NCBI GenBank assembly: GCA_963277665.1
Contig: OY728128.1
Coordinates: 1,350,248,356 to 1,350,312,355 of the forward strand
DNA: 64,000 nucleotides
Source: Viscum album
Taxonomy: Eukaryota; Streptophyta; Magnoliopsida; Santalales; Viscaceae
Direction of reading: 5' to 3'
Part shown: positions 11,291-21,578 of the stretch, piece after piece
Layout of the letters: every line of letters begins with the position of its first letter
Position numbering within the stretch: the first letter of the stretch is position 1
The notes under the pieces: model-generated
What the model was told of the DNA's origin: nothing
The model's input: only the letters and a program-made list of their open reading frames with translations
The model's database searches: none
Program-made: the position numbers and the translations under genes

Positions 11291-12351
11291 TAAATTCCAT
11301 CTAACGCAATTCTTTCCCATAAATAATACTCCACCAAATTTGGATCTTCTATTATTAACATTTCTTACCCATTATGCATCAAAATACCCAAACAAATAAA
11401 TACTATCTGAGATTAAATACATGATTCCGAATTCTGTTGTGCCTTTGATATATCTGCTAATTCTTTTTCTATAAATAATATTCGATTCTTTTAGAGCACT
11501 CTGAAATATTTTACATAAGGTAACAACATAAAAAATGTCGGGTCTTGAGGAGGTAAAATATAATAGACTTACAATCATCTTCTTATACTCTTTCTAGTCC
11601 ACTTTTTTCCTTTTCTAACTTTAATCAAATTGGTTCCCACCGAAATAGGTGTGGATACAGGTTTTGAGTTATCCATGATGAACCTCTTGAAAAGTTCTTT
11701 AGCATACTTTTCTTGTGAGAGGAAAATGTATTATTCCTTTTGAATTATTTATAACCCCATAAAGTATTTCATTTCCCCCTGCATGGACATTTCAAATACC
11801 TTCTTCATCTCTTTATAAAATCTTTCACAACTTATTTCATCATTCCCAGTAAGGATAATATCATTAACATAAAAAATCACAATGATGGAATACTCTTGAA
11901 ATTATCTGATATACAAATTTTTATCCACTCATCCATTTTTTAAATTCATCTTCCTTAAGAAAGTATCCAATTTGGAATACCAAGCCCTTAGATCCTGTTT
12001 TATCCCATGAAAATCATTCTTCAATCTGCACACATAACTCTCATGTTTCCTAACAACAAAGCCACAAGGTTGTTCAATATAAACCCCCTCTTCAGGATCA
12101 CCATTCAAAAATGAGGATTTAATATCCATTTGAATGATCTTGTAGCCTATTTGTGTAGTAATAGAAAGAATGATTCTAATTTTTCCAATCTAGCCACCAG
12201 AGAAAAGGTTTCATCTAAATCAATTCCTTTAATCTATAAATACCCTTTTCAAACCAATATTTCTTTGTTTCTGATAACATCACCATCTTCATTCAGCTTG
12301 TTCTTGAAAACTCATTTTGGTCCAACGATATTTTTGTTTTCAGGCTTGGGT
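11291..12351 (-). pseudogene. pol: Element 2 reverse transcriptase, main part
   Basis: Minus-strand blocks in order: PKPENKNIVGPK just left of the Tat insertion at 12,351; MDIKSSFLNG (12,129 leftward), matching MDVKSAFLNG; VYIEQPCGF; FHGIKQDLRAWY, matching YGLKQAPRAWY; then the catalytic box at 11,860-11,871, where YVDD has become YVND by a GAT to AAT change; GEMKYF nearby; and VSLLYFTSSRPDI at 11,540-11,578. Several stops and frameshifts separate them. The first metal-binding aspartate of the YVDD pair is lost, so the enzyme would be dead even without the insertions. Confidence 0.92.
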
Positions 12352-12356
12352 ATGAG
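12352..12356. other. Target-site duplication of element 3, left copy
   Basis: ATGAG immediately before the Tat LTR, identical to 30,438-30,442. Removing the Tat element and one copy brings the two copia RT parts next to each other in reading order. Confidence 0.88.
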
Positions 12357-12510
12357 TGTTGATGCTCCTTTCCGTCACAGAGTCTAAATGACTAAAAAAG
12401 GGGAGTACCTTAGCCCAAATTGATTCATCCTTTGAAGAAACATCAAAAATAGACAAAGGCATGAAAAAGGATTTCTTCCCACTTGGGTCGTGCAAGTTTT
12501 CTCATGGTCC

Positions 12511-12526
12511 CACAAGTATACTTGTG
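12511..12526. repeat. CACAAGTATACTTGTG palindrome
   Basis: Perfect 16-bp palindrome upstream of the TATA box. The counterpart in the 3' LTR is at 28,283-28,306 with CGCGCAAGTATACTTGTGCG, so the original was probably a longer CpG-containing palindrome. Confidence 0.75.
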
Positions 12527-12594
12527 TGTCGCATAGTGGTTGCAGAGGTTACTTGGGTTCCCTCTTTGATTCTCGCTCGGGGTCTTCCGCAGCC

Positions 12595-12602
12595 TATAAA
12601 TA
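12595..12602 (+). promoter_or_regulatory. TATA box of the 5' LTR of element 3
   Basis: TATAAATA followed by CCCCCGGTGGGCCCCC, about 240 bp into the LTR. The same arrangement is at 28,373-28,380 in the 3' LTR. This is the likely core promoter, and transcription would start about 30 bp downstream, near 12,630. Confidence 0.7.
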
Positions 12603-12951
12603 CCCCCGGTGGGCCCCCTATTTTAGGGACGAAAAATTCCAGAACCTCATATTTGCGCTCGCGGTGCCCTAGTCTCTTTTCGAAGCTTCCAAACACTTCT
12701 ATGGTAATTTATTACCTAGAACGAAAGCTCTAAAGATGGTGAACAAGGCATAAGTGTTAAAATTCATCAACACCTGCGCGACTAAGTGTCTAACCCTTAA
12801 AGGAAACGAAGACACTTGTGCACTGCCTTACCCCTTCAACATAACTTGTGTGTCACACCTTTGGAATCCCTTTGGGATAATACTAAGGTCTTGAGCCAAG
12901 TCTCTCCCAAGTATTACCCTAAAGGGTTGATGGTCTCACAAGTACCCATGT

Positions 12952-12975
12952 GTCGCGCAAGTATACTTGCGCGAC
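12952..12975. repeat. Perfect 24-bp palindrome in the LTR
   Basis: Both arms read GTCGCGCAAGTA toward the centre. In the 3' LTR the same place (28,730-28,752) keeps 16 bp, TGCAAGTATACTTGCA, with CpG sites changed by C to T or G to A. It lies downstream of the presumed transcription start, so it would form a hairpin in the leader RNA or a dimeric protein site in DNA. Confidence 0.8.
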
Positions 12976-13229
12976 CAGGACTTGCGCGCATCTCTCTTTT
13001 TGGGTTCCCCTCTAGCCTTTTCACTTTCTTTCTTCAAATCCACCTCTCCTCTTCAAGATTAAGCCTCCAAAACCCTCTTCAAATCCATTTGTGGCATGTT
13101 TCCTTGATTTTCTTCTTTATCTGAAAGGAATTCTGTGTAATTTCTCTCAAAACCTAGTGATTTACATGTCTTCGTATCACTAAGGTGAGAGATTTCATTC
13201 ATTCAACCTCATCCTTTAAAGATGAGAGG

Positions 13230-13640
13230 ATCTTTAATCTGGGCCTCCTTTTCAGGAGTAAGCCCCAGTCTCAAAATTCCCAAATCTGGGCATCCTCCTT
13301 AGGAGTAAGCCTTAAGTTCCAAACATGGGACTCCTTTTAAAGAATAAGCCCCAGTACAAATTCTATTAATTTGGGAATCCTCCTTAGGAGTAAGCCCCAA
13401 GTCCCCTAACCTGGGCATCCTCCTTAGGAGTAAGCCCCAGTCATAAATTCCCAAATCTGGGCATCCTCCTCAAGAGTAAGCCACAAGTTCCCAAATATGG
13501 GCATCCTCCTTAGGAGTAATCCCCAACCATAATTCCCTTAACCTGGAACTCCTCCTTAGGAGTAAGCCCCAGTTCTCAAGTCCCTTTAACATGGGCCTCC
13601 TTCTAAGGAATAAGCCTCAGTCATAACTTCTCTTAACCAG
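13230..13640. repeat. Alternating 40/46-bp tandem array in the 5' LTR of element 3
   Basis: About ten units with cores CTGGGCATCCTCCTTAGGAG and TAAGCCCCAAGTTCC. Starts of the GGGCATCC box lie at 13,241, 13,288, 13,327, 13,373, 13,413, 13,459, 13,499 and about 13,544, i.e. steps of 47, 39, 46, 40, 46, 40, 45. The alternation shows a dimeric repeat of about 86 bp. The 3' LTR holds the same array at about 29,036-29,440. Confidence 0.88.
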
Positions 13641-14643
13641 TCTTAATTTCTTTTGATTTTGGACTTCTTTCTCAGGAATAAAACCCAAATCATAAGACCC
13701 CTCTAATTTGGGAATCCTTATCAGGATTAAGTCCTAAGTTAAGTATCCAAATCTCCATAAAGCATATATACCTTTATAGACCTTGTTCCCAGGTTTCTTC
13801 CCTGAAGTAAATCCTAATCTTCATCTATATGGGAAGTCATACATACATAAGCCCCACATTAATTCTTATGATTGAATCTTTTGTGGCACAATTGTTTGGT
13901 TTTACCAATACCTCTTGTATATCACACCGAGCATGACTCACGTGAGCTTAGAGTGTAAAAGAAATTATGACATCTTTCTTTGATCCATCAATCATGCATA
14001 AACCTCATACTTATTTACTCAAACTACGTGGGTTCTAATTCCTTTTCTAAATAAAAGTATATGTAGGTAGCCCATATGAGGGTACGATCCCAACTCTGAA
14101 ATAATATATGTCCTTCTGAATGACAATAAACTTCAAGTGCCCCAATTAGTGGCTTTAAAACTAGTATGGTTATCATAATGACTAAGAAATTTCTATATAA
14201 TGTATCGAAGGATACCATTGACTAAGAATCTCTAAACAAATACAGATGATTTTCTATTGATGAAGAACCTTGAATACATATAAAATATTCTCTAAATTTC
14301 CTACGTACTAATCATTGATTATCAGATCTAAACGAAATCTCATTTTCATACTTGGTAACTTAATAAGTCTTCACGAACATAAATTAAATCTATAAAGAGA
14401 GTCTTGGAGTAGACAATAATTCCCCTCAAAAAGGTGTGATGAGTCTGACCTCCCATCCTCTCGACCAATGAAAATTCTTAAGTCTCATCAGTCTACAACT
14501 AATGAGAACCTACATTTGGAAAGTAGGTCCAAATGGATATAAAATCATTGTATGTTTCTGGTTCTATGAACAAACCCATTAAAAACCGCTTGGAATGTTT
14601 GAACCTTAAAACAATGAGTTCATCCCCATTTCCAGAGGAAACA

Positions 14644-14849
14644 AAAAATGGTTAACCCGACGTGAATACTTAACCAAGTTAAAATGATGTTTTACTTATT
14701 TTTAGGCCCCTATTTAAACTCAATGAGAGGGACAACAAAATAATAAATTACATATGTGCTCATCCAAAAGATGTAGTGGACGAACTTATCTTAATTACGT
14801 TGGTTATATCAAATAGACACTCTTTTCCGAGATCTTCTGTGTTACAAAA
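14644..14849 (+). other. Leader and possible primer-binding site of element 3
   Basis: After the LTR end comes AAAAA and then TGGTTAACCCGACGTGAA (14,649-14,666). It starts with TGG as PBSs do, but does not match initiator-Met. The ACCCGACGTG part recalls a Lys-tRNA end only weakly. The primer is left undecided. An AG preceded by TTACTTATTTTT at 14,703 could be a splice acceptor, but no donor was established. Confidence 0.4.
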
Positions 14850-15386
14850 ATGGCTTCTTTTAAGTTCACACATGTGAATACCTTTGCTGTGAATGCCTCT
14901 ACTGCTACTCCTACTGGATCGTCATCCGCTCTGAGGATGAAATCACCTACTCAGAATCTTCAATGTTGGGTATCAAATGCGCTGGTTAAGGAATACCGTC
15001 AAAACAGTACTATTCCAACTCTGGAGGACGCTCGACAGGCCCTCCAAGTCAATAATTCACCCTGGTCGTCCAGACAACGACGACCAGCGATCAAGAAGCA
15101 GGTGGTGTCAACCACCGTCTCCAACTGTTTTGGGTCGTTATCCTCAGAACGCAATCACCATTCCCTCCCATATTCTGGGGAGGTGAATGAGCAGTTCCCT
15201 CAGGGCCTTAATTCAAGGAATTATGAGTCATTCCTGAGGGATCCCATCAATAATCACTGCCAGAATCGTGCGGCAGTGCGCCCTAAACTTGATGAGGGTA
15301 TAATCTCTAAGAATTTGGCTCAAGTTCCTCGAACCCGAGTAGGAAAGGCGAACCACCAAAGGAGAAATATGGTCAACAGTGAGTAG
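14850..15386 (+). CDS. Element 3 ORF1, N-terminal part, unknown function
   Basis: A 178-codon frame whose ATG is the first after the leader (context AAAAATGGCT, favourable in plants). It is rich in Ser, Asn, Gln and Arg and has no domain that I recognise. It is placed where Ogre/Tat elements carry an extra ORF before gag, also of unknown function. The frame stops at 15,384-15,386 (TAG) but reading continues in the same frame into the 33-residue repeats, so the stop is probably a nonsense mutation and the original protein was much longer. Confidence 0.6.
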   Translation: MASFKFTHVNTFAVNASTATPTGSSSALRMKSPTQNLQCWVSNALVKEYRQNSTIPTLEDARQALQVNNSPWSSRQRRPAIKKQVVSTTVSNCFGSLSSERNHHSLPYSGEVNEQFPQGLNSRNYESFLRDPINNHCQNRAAVRPKLDEGIISKNLAQVPRTRVGKANHQRRNMVNSE

Positions 15387-16300
15387 GCCTTTATCTCTTC
15401 TATCTACAGAGAAGTCCATCAACCTAACTTGGTGGCAAGCAACGAGTGGGAACACACACCCATCCGTTTTAATTCCGCTGTCCAACAGACTCATCTGGCA
15501 GCAGCATGCCAATCCCGCCAGGCAATTCTAGCGGAGTACTATAGACAGGAACATACACCTGTTTATAAATCATCAGCTAGTCAGCAGGCTTGTCTAACTA
15601 CATATGAGGAATCCCGCCAACCCAATGTGTTGACAACTGGTAAACAGACACATACACCTGCTTACACTCATCAATCCTTCTAGCAGCCTCATCTGTCAGT
15701 ATTAAAGGAAGTTCATCAACCACGTTCGGCGGAGTGTAATCAGCAGGAACATACACCTGCTAGTATTAATCAAGCCTACCAATAGTCGCATTTGGTAGCA
15801 TTCATAGAAGTCAGTCAGAAAGCTCCGATGACAAATAGGAGGCAGACTCAACTCTCTACCCCCATACTTGAGTACTGTCAGAATTCACTGATAGGAAAAG
15901 GAGGATAAGAGTAGGAATACACACCTACTCCAAGCATGGAATGGACGTATATCCCCATTCTGGTAGATGAAGTCACCAAGCATATTCTATCAATGGTGAA
16001 AGAGTAGAAGAAAATCCTTACTCATATTCTAGATACCTGTCAGGATATTATAACAGCTTCAGCAACATCATAGGGAAAGAAATGCAATTATATTCCTACC
16101 AGTGGAGTGAGACATCAATAGTTCACTCCGGAATAGACACACACCTCTATTCTGGTCTAAGAGGGTTGTGGGGAATACTCCCCCATATCATACAGACAAC
16201 CAAGTCAGGCACATACACCTGATTTGAGTGGAGATAATCAGCCTAACCTGATCATTTCTCCTGAGCAGACACATACACCTGCCCATAATAACCACTTTCA
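15387..16300 (+). repeat. 99-bp (33-residue) tandem repeats in ORF1 of element 3
   Basis: A box ACATACACCT (protein HTPA) recurs at 15,451 (as ACACACACCC), 15,551, 15,650 and 15,749, each step 99 bp, that is exactly 33 codons. A degenerate fifth copy at about 15,848 reads QLSTP, and spacing is irregular afterwards (15,918, 16,137, 16,211, 16,271). Within a unit the pattern is HTP, then a QQ..HL block, then E..xQPN, then Q(E/T) before the next HTP. Three stops interrupt the frame, but the 99-bp period is kept, so the repeats arose as coding units. Confidence 0.8.
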
Positions 16301-18350
16301 TCAACAAGTGGTTCCTAAAGTGAGTAAGAAGGCATCTATGAAGAAGACCCTTCCATCACAGTCAATAAATCAAAATCCAATTTGTAATAAGGCCTTGCTC
16401 GATGCTTGAGTTCTTAAATCCCTCAGACAATTATCTGTTGGAATTCAAGATTTTACTCCCTCATTTACCAATATTTGGAATATTAATTCCAAATTCTTCA
16501 TCAAACACTTCCTCGTGAAGGCTTGCTTCATGACAATTCGGTCGATCTTGAATTATTATCTTCAGTTGAGAGACACAGAAACCCTCTCAGTGGCCAGAAG
16601 ACCAAGGAGCAAAGTGTTTCATCTTTTGTTGTAACCCACCATGGTGGTCCTCCCCATGATGATAAATTTAGCTACGAAAGTCCTCTCCGTAGTAGTAAAA
16701 CACATTGCCTGGAAAATGCTCCAATGGAAAATGTAGTGATGAGAGAGCCCTCTTATCTTGAGGCACTTGCAAATTTGAGGCCAGTCATGTCTGATGCTTT
16801 ACCACTAGTAGGTGAAATACTTTCTCAATCAGAAGATAGCCTAGGGTGTAGGTCATTCTATGAACCGCCCCTGGATCCTTCATCTTCTAGTCTGATCAGT
16901 GAGTTCTCTACCAATCTTGTTGAATCTGATGAAGCAACAAGGAAGCACCAACTCTAGTCTAATCAGGTAGAAGAATCATCATCAAATGATAAATAGGATG
17001 TGTTGAATATGAGAAAACAGCTGGCGAAAGGTAAAGTGCCAGTCATGTTTTGGCCTCTAGGTGACTCTCAGTATGACATTCCAGAGATGTTGATAGAATA
17101 TGGAATTAATGATATTCATCTCAACATATATAAACGCTTTTTCAGTTGAAAAAAAAATATTATCTTATGATGAATATGAAAATCTTGTCAAGATAATTGA
17201 AGGGTTACAACACCAAATTGACTTGGCATCTCTCTCAGTTTCTCGATATCCGAAGGCTGAAAAGCAGCAGAGAACCCTTCAGCATTCATGCCTTGGCGCA
17301 CAAAGAATATTGTTCTAGTTAATTTCCAATGTTCCATCCGGTATTCATATCCGGGGATGGGGTGTTCATGGAGCACTACATTTCACTGTACTCTCCAGTC
17401 AACAAATCCCACCGAAAATGTTCTCATGCAATGTTATTTCCCATGGCCGGCCACAGCCAATTGGATTTGTTTGTAATCAAAGGATTGCTCAAGAATAGGC
17501 CTCAACTAGTTCTTCTCAAAGTGAAGCATATAGAGAAAAAGTTTTTGAATTACTCATGCATCAAGAAAACGAGAATATTGAACTGGCCTCTCATTTGGAG
17601 CAAGCACATCATCAAGTGACAGAAGTGTCAAAAATCATCCAATGGTCTTTTGAGCCGTGTGATAAAAGTGGATGCAGGTTGATGCATCCAGCCAATTTTT
17701 GGACTAAAGTTCACAAGATCAAGAGATATTTTAAGAAAGTATCAGATATAGCATGTCAAGAACCACCCCATCTTGCCAGACTGGGGACTATTTTAACCCA
17801 ACCCCCGAAATCAACAAATAGGATTTGAGGAGTTTAGCAGGAACAACAGGAACAGCCCTAGTCCATCGGACTAGGGACTTTTTCAAATCCTCAATCTCTT
17901 CCTCAAATAAAGTTAGTATTCTCTCAATTAGGTAAGTATCCCCAAGAGGAATGAAGAGCCAAATTATCAGGATATTCCCTCCAAATTACGGTTCGTCAAG
18001 AAGTTCATGAGGGATCAAATCGACAAAAGGCAATGTCTCTTCAGGGACATGGAAGAAGAGAATATCAAAAATGCTGATAGAATGGATTCAATGCATTATG
18101 AATCAATTAATGTCATCAATGTCGTTTTTTCTGATCCACTAGATGAGGCACACTTAGAGGGATCAGATGAAGTGGTTCATTCTCAAGAAGTTGTATGCAC
18201 AAACACAAATGAAGAAGGTGTGCGTACACAAAATCAAAGGCTTACCCATAATCTGGGTGTTCCTTCAAATAACCCACTTCCCCCTCTCCAAAAGGGATCC
18301 AACATGGGGAAAGGAAAGAATTAGGTTACATACCCTTCCTCTGGAGAAGG
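16301..18350 (+). pseudogene. Element 3 ORF1, C-terminal part
   Basis: Successive frames at 16,523-16,957 (144 codons, acidic, Ser-rich), 17,100-17,318, 17,556-17,828 and 18,007-18,324. The frame changes between them, so indels are present, unlike in gag-pol. The 17,556 piece has a heptad-like segment (ELASHLEQAHHQVTEV) followed by a basic stretch. None matches a family I know. Whether 18,007-18,324 is the end of ORF1 or the start of gag is uncertain; it shares the gag frame. Confidence 0.5.
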
Positions 18351-19870
18351 CCAATCTCTCTCATTAGAGAAAAGGATTGCACAATAGGAGGAAGAAATGA
18401 AGGAGTTGAGGAGGTTGAATGCAGAACTACTTCAAGGTAGTCTTCCTCCTAAACATGCTGGAGTCAATCAGACAAGGGATTTTGTTGCAGGTACTTAGAT
18501 GAATCAATAATATCCCCCTTTATCAGTACACCCTCATAGGTATAATACTACGGCTCAGACGCAACAACAATCTACGGTGCTACCATCAGTTGTAGTACCA
18601 GCCACCACATCTTTCCAAGCTCCAGTTATTTCACCTACTTAGGTCCAAGCTCAACCGGATTTTTCTCAAAATTTAATAACTACTATTGAGTCATTAACAG
18701 CTCGGTTGAAATCTATAGAGGTAAAGCATGCTCAAATTCAATCAGAAAAGAGAGATTACCCAGAATGGGTTGATGAAATTCCTCCCCCATCAAATTTTTC
18801 AAGTACCACATTCCCAATCTTTAATGGTTCGGGAGACCCAGGGCAATACTTAACACATTTTGTTTCTAATTGTGATCCTATGATGGGAACCCCTCAACAG
18901 TAGGAAGCAGTTAAGCTCAAGTGTTTTGTACAGTCATTACAAGGGCATGCCTTTGTTTTGTATACAAGCTTACAATCCCGGTCAATTACCAGATGGGAAG
19001 ATCTTTGTCAATAATTCCTTCTTCAATTCAGCTCAACTTTTCCAAAGACAACAGTTTTTTATCTTAAAAATTGTAATCAAAGGGAGAATAAAAGGGTTTC
19101 AGATTTCATTACTCGCTGTAAGGGATTAACATATTCCCTAAGTTTAGCACTCCCTCAAGAGTAATTGTTGCCAATATGTGTGTCAAATTTGTGTGATGAA
19201 TTGTGCACGTCATTGATCCCTGTGAAATACACAGGAGGGTTTCGAGACCTTACTTCAATCACTCAACAGATTGAAGATTCTCTTATTAAGACTAAGGATA
19301 AAACTTGTGTAATTCCATCATCTCCAGGAAGAGGAATGGGTAGAGTAGAGACTGCTACAGTTATGCTTAAACAAGAACTTGTACCTGCTTCTACTTCAAA
19401 ACCTTCATCTTTCTGAAGGGTTCTACCTCCTGAGTGTCAACAAAAAAGGCCATTTCGTCAAGATGATCAAAGAGATCAAAGACGGAAACAATTTGAGGAT
19501 CTGAAGAGAAAATTTTACTCTTTCCAAAATGAACAGGTTCTTGGTTACTTCATTTCAGCTCTGGAAAATAATTTGGTTCAATTGCCAAGGCCCAAGAGGC
19601 TGAACAAAGAAAGAGATGAAGACCATCCCAACTATTTACCATTTCATCAGATGTTAGGGCATCCCATTCAGGAGTGTTTTGTCTTCAAATACCACCTATA
19701 AAAAATGGTCGACTCAGGACAAGTCAAATTGAAAGGTTCTTTAGCTCAGGTAGCCTGTGTTACTGTTACAGATCCAGAGGAAGAAGGAAAGTAGCATGAA
19801 GTCAAAAACAAAAATGCACAGAAATATGATGATTCCATGGTCAAAAAAATGATCAACCAAACTCATGCCA
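18351..19870 (+). pseudogene. gag: Element 3 gag
   Basis: Structural polyprotein. After a Gln/Thr-rich N-terminal part (18,490-18,700), the Tat-type gag core starts with YPEWVDEIPPPSNF (about 18,757), FPIFNGSGDPGQYLTHFV, then LKCFVQSLQGHAFVLY and WEDLC, which match the WYxSL...W..L...F core. DFITRCKGL and the tail 19,165-19,416 follow. At about 19,626-19,690 a HPNYLPFHQMLGHPIQECF block corresponds to the Cx2H...GHx4C knuckle of Tat gags, with the first Cys replaced. Stops at 18,901, 19,162 and 19,414 break it; no shift of frame. Confidence 0.88.
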
Positions 19871-21578
19871 TTTTGTGAACACAATTTAAGAAACCAATTG
19901 TGTCTTCTGTTATGAATGCCACAGTAAAGACCCCTTCATCAGAGGGAAAATCCTTAAAGAAACAAAATAATTCAAAGAAAGAAGAGCAATCAGAAGAAGA
20001 TGAGATCATGTCAAAGCCCAAGTTTTCTTTGACTCTGTCCGATTTTATGTCATCTAATTCAAAGCCATGGGCACCGCCCCACCAAACGGCACAGCCTAAA
20101 CTGGATAATCAAGCAGAGTCTTTATTAGACGAAGAGTTGATTTTTGGTTCTGTTAACATGATTCTCTTAATAGATCCTTATGCCAGTCGCAGTTTCAATT
20201 TTGATGAGCCCGAGTTCCTTGTATCAAAAAGAGGAATCTGAAGCAGTTCCAGAGGTATGGGATACAGAGGAAGACGTGGATATCCTAGAAGCCACTATTC
20301 CAATTCTACCCCTACCAAAACTGTGTATGCAGTAGAAACTCATGGTAGAGCCCTTCAACGGGCTCAACAAGAACAAGAAAATTCTTCCGCCAATAAAAGA
20401 TTCAGTCCTGGCACAATTACTCTGGAGGATTGGTTAGAGGTTCCACATTCTTCTTCTCAGCAAGTAAATAGACCTAATCAGTCTAATCCTCTAAATAAAG
20501 GAGTATTTCTAACTCCTACCCCAATACAGGAAGCATCTACATCCAAAGCATCAACTTCTAAGGCACCTGTGAAACCACATGTTCTTATTGGGAAACGCAG
20601 ACCTTTGGATCAAAAATATGATGTATTGAAACACCTGGCCCAAGTACCGGCCAAGTTATCAATTTTGGATGCCTTGAATTTATCAAATGATCTTCGGGAG
20701 GCACTCATCGAGGCTTTGTCAAGTCCTCAGGAGTTTGAAACTGAAATTGATGCAGCTGAAGTCCACCATGTAGAGAATAATACTGCAGAATGCCATGCAG
20801 TGATATCTTTCATAGATGAAGATGAAGATGATTTCATGCATGGACATATTAGACCTTTGTACTTATCTAGAAAGGTCAATGGTGTAGACATCCGAAGAGC
20901 TTTCATTGATAATGGCTCAGGAGTCAACCTCATCCACATTCATACACTTCATTGATTGGGCCTCACAGAATATGATTTATCTCCTTCTACATTGATGTTT
21001 CAAGGGTATGATAAAAATGAACAAGAACCACTGGGTGAGATTACACTCAGAACTCAGTTTGGAGACCTTGTATCCAATTCAGATTTCATGGTTGTTGATC
21101 ACGATACAGCGTTCAATATTTTTCTTGGAAGATCTTGGCTACATCAACATGCAGTTATCCCTTCATCATACCATCAATGTCTCAAATGTTGTTTTGACGG
21201 TAAAATTGGGACATTGTATGGTGACAAAGCCCCATTAAAGACATGTGAATCTCAATACATTGAGGCGGAATTCTATCACATGAAGGGTAAGGAGAAATCC
21301 ATAACAAGGGAGATTACCAAGGTAAATGCTCCATTTGGTTTGGAAAAGATTCCAGTAAATCCATTTACATATGTGAGTACAGATTATGTGTTTCCTATCA
21401 GTCAAATTAACAAGATAGACCCAAATCGAAATACTCTTATGGAAACTTCTATAATGTCAATTACAACAATCAATCCAGACAACATGGGAGAAATTCGTGA
21501 TTCACCAAGCAATGATGAAAGCTCAAATGGATATGTCTTCATTTCATCCGCTGAAATACAAAAAGTCTATACTTAACC
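19871..21578 (+). pseudogene. pol: Element 3 protease region
   Basis: Frames 19,900-20,241, 20,257-20,955 and 20,956-21,576 are in one phase. A lysine- and serine-rich linker leads to the ITLEDW box (about 20,418) and a conserved Tat block around 20,595-20,720 (KRRPLDQKYDVLKHLAQVPA). The aspartic protease follows: RPLYLSRKVNGV, AFIDNGSGVNLI at about 20,900 (catalytic D-G-S-type motif appears as DNGS), and after the TGA at 20,953 the flap and end blocks FNIFLGRSWLHQHAVIPSSYHQC (20,956-21,180). The stop at 20,953 replaces what is normally Arg (CGA to TGA). Confidence 0.9.

Larger units (their letters stand above)
12357..14643 (+). repeat. 5' LTR of element 3
   Basis: 2,287 bp, starting TGTTGATGCTCC and ending GAAACA, aligned throughout with 28,135-30,437. 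The U3 part holds CpG-rich palindromes and a TATA box, the middle a tandem array (13,230-13,640), and the right part is AT-rich. In the best stretches about 6 in 100 bases differ from the other LTR by eye, more elsewhere. The short open frames inside (12,461-12,733, 12,816-13,124, 14,024-14,218) have counterparts in the other LTR only as shared DNA, not as conserved protein. Confidence 0.92.

Noticed and set aside
14649..14666. PBS for Lys-tRNA after the Tat LTR
   Set aside because: Only about ten bases are similar and an offset is needed; kept as undecided rather than called.
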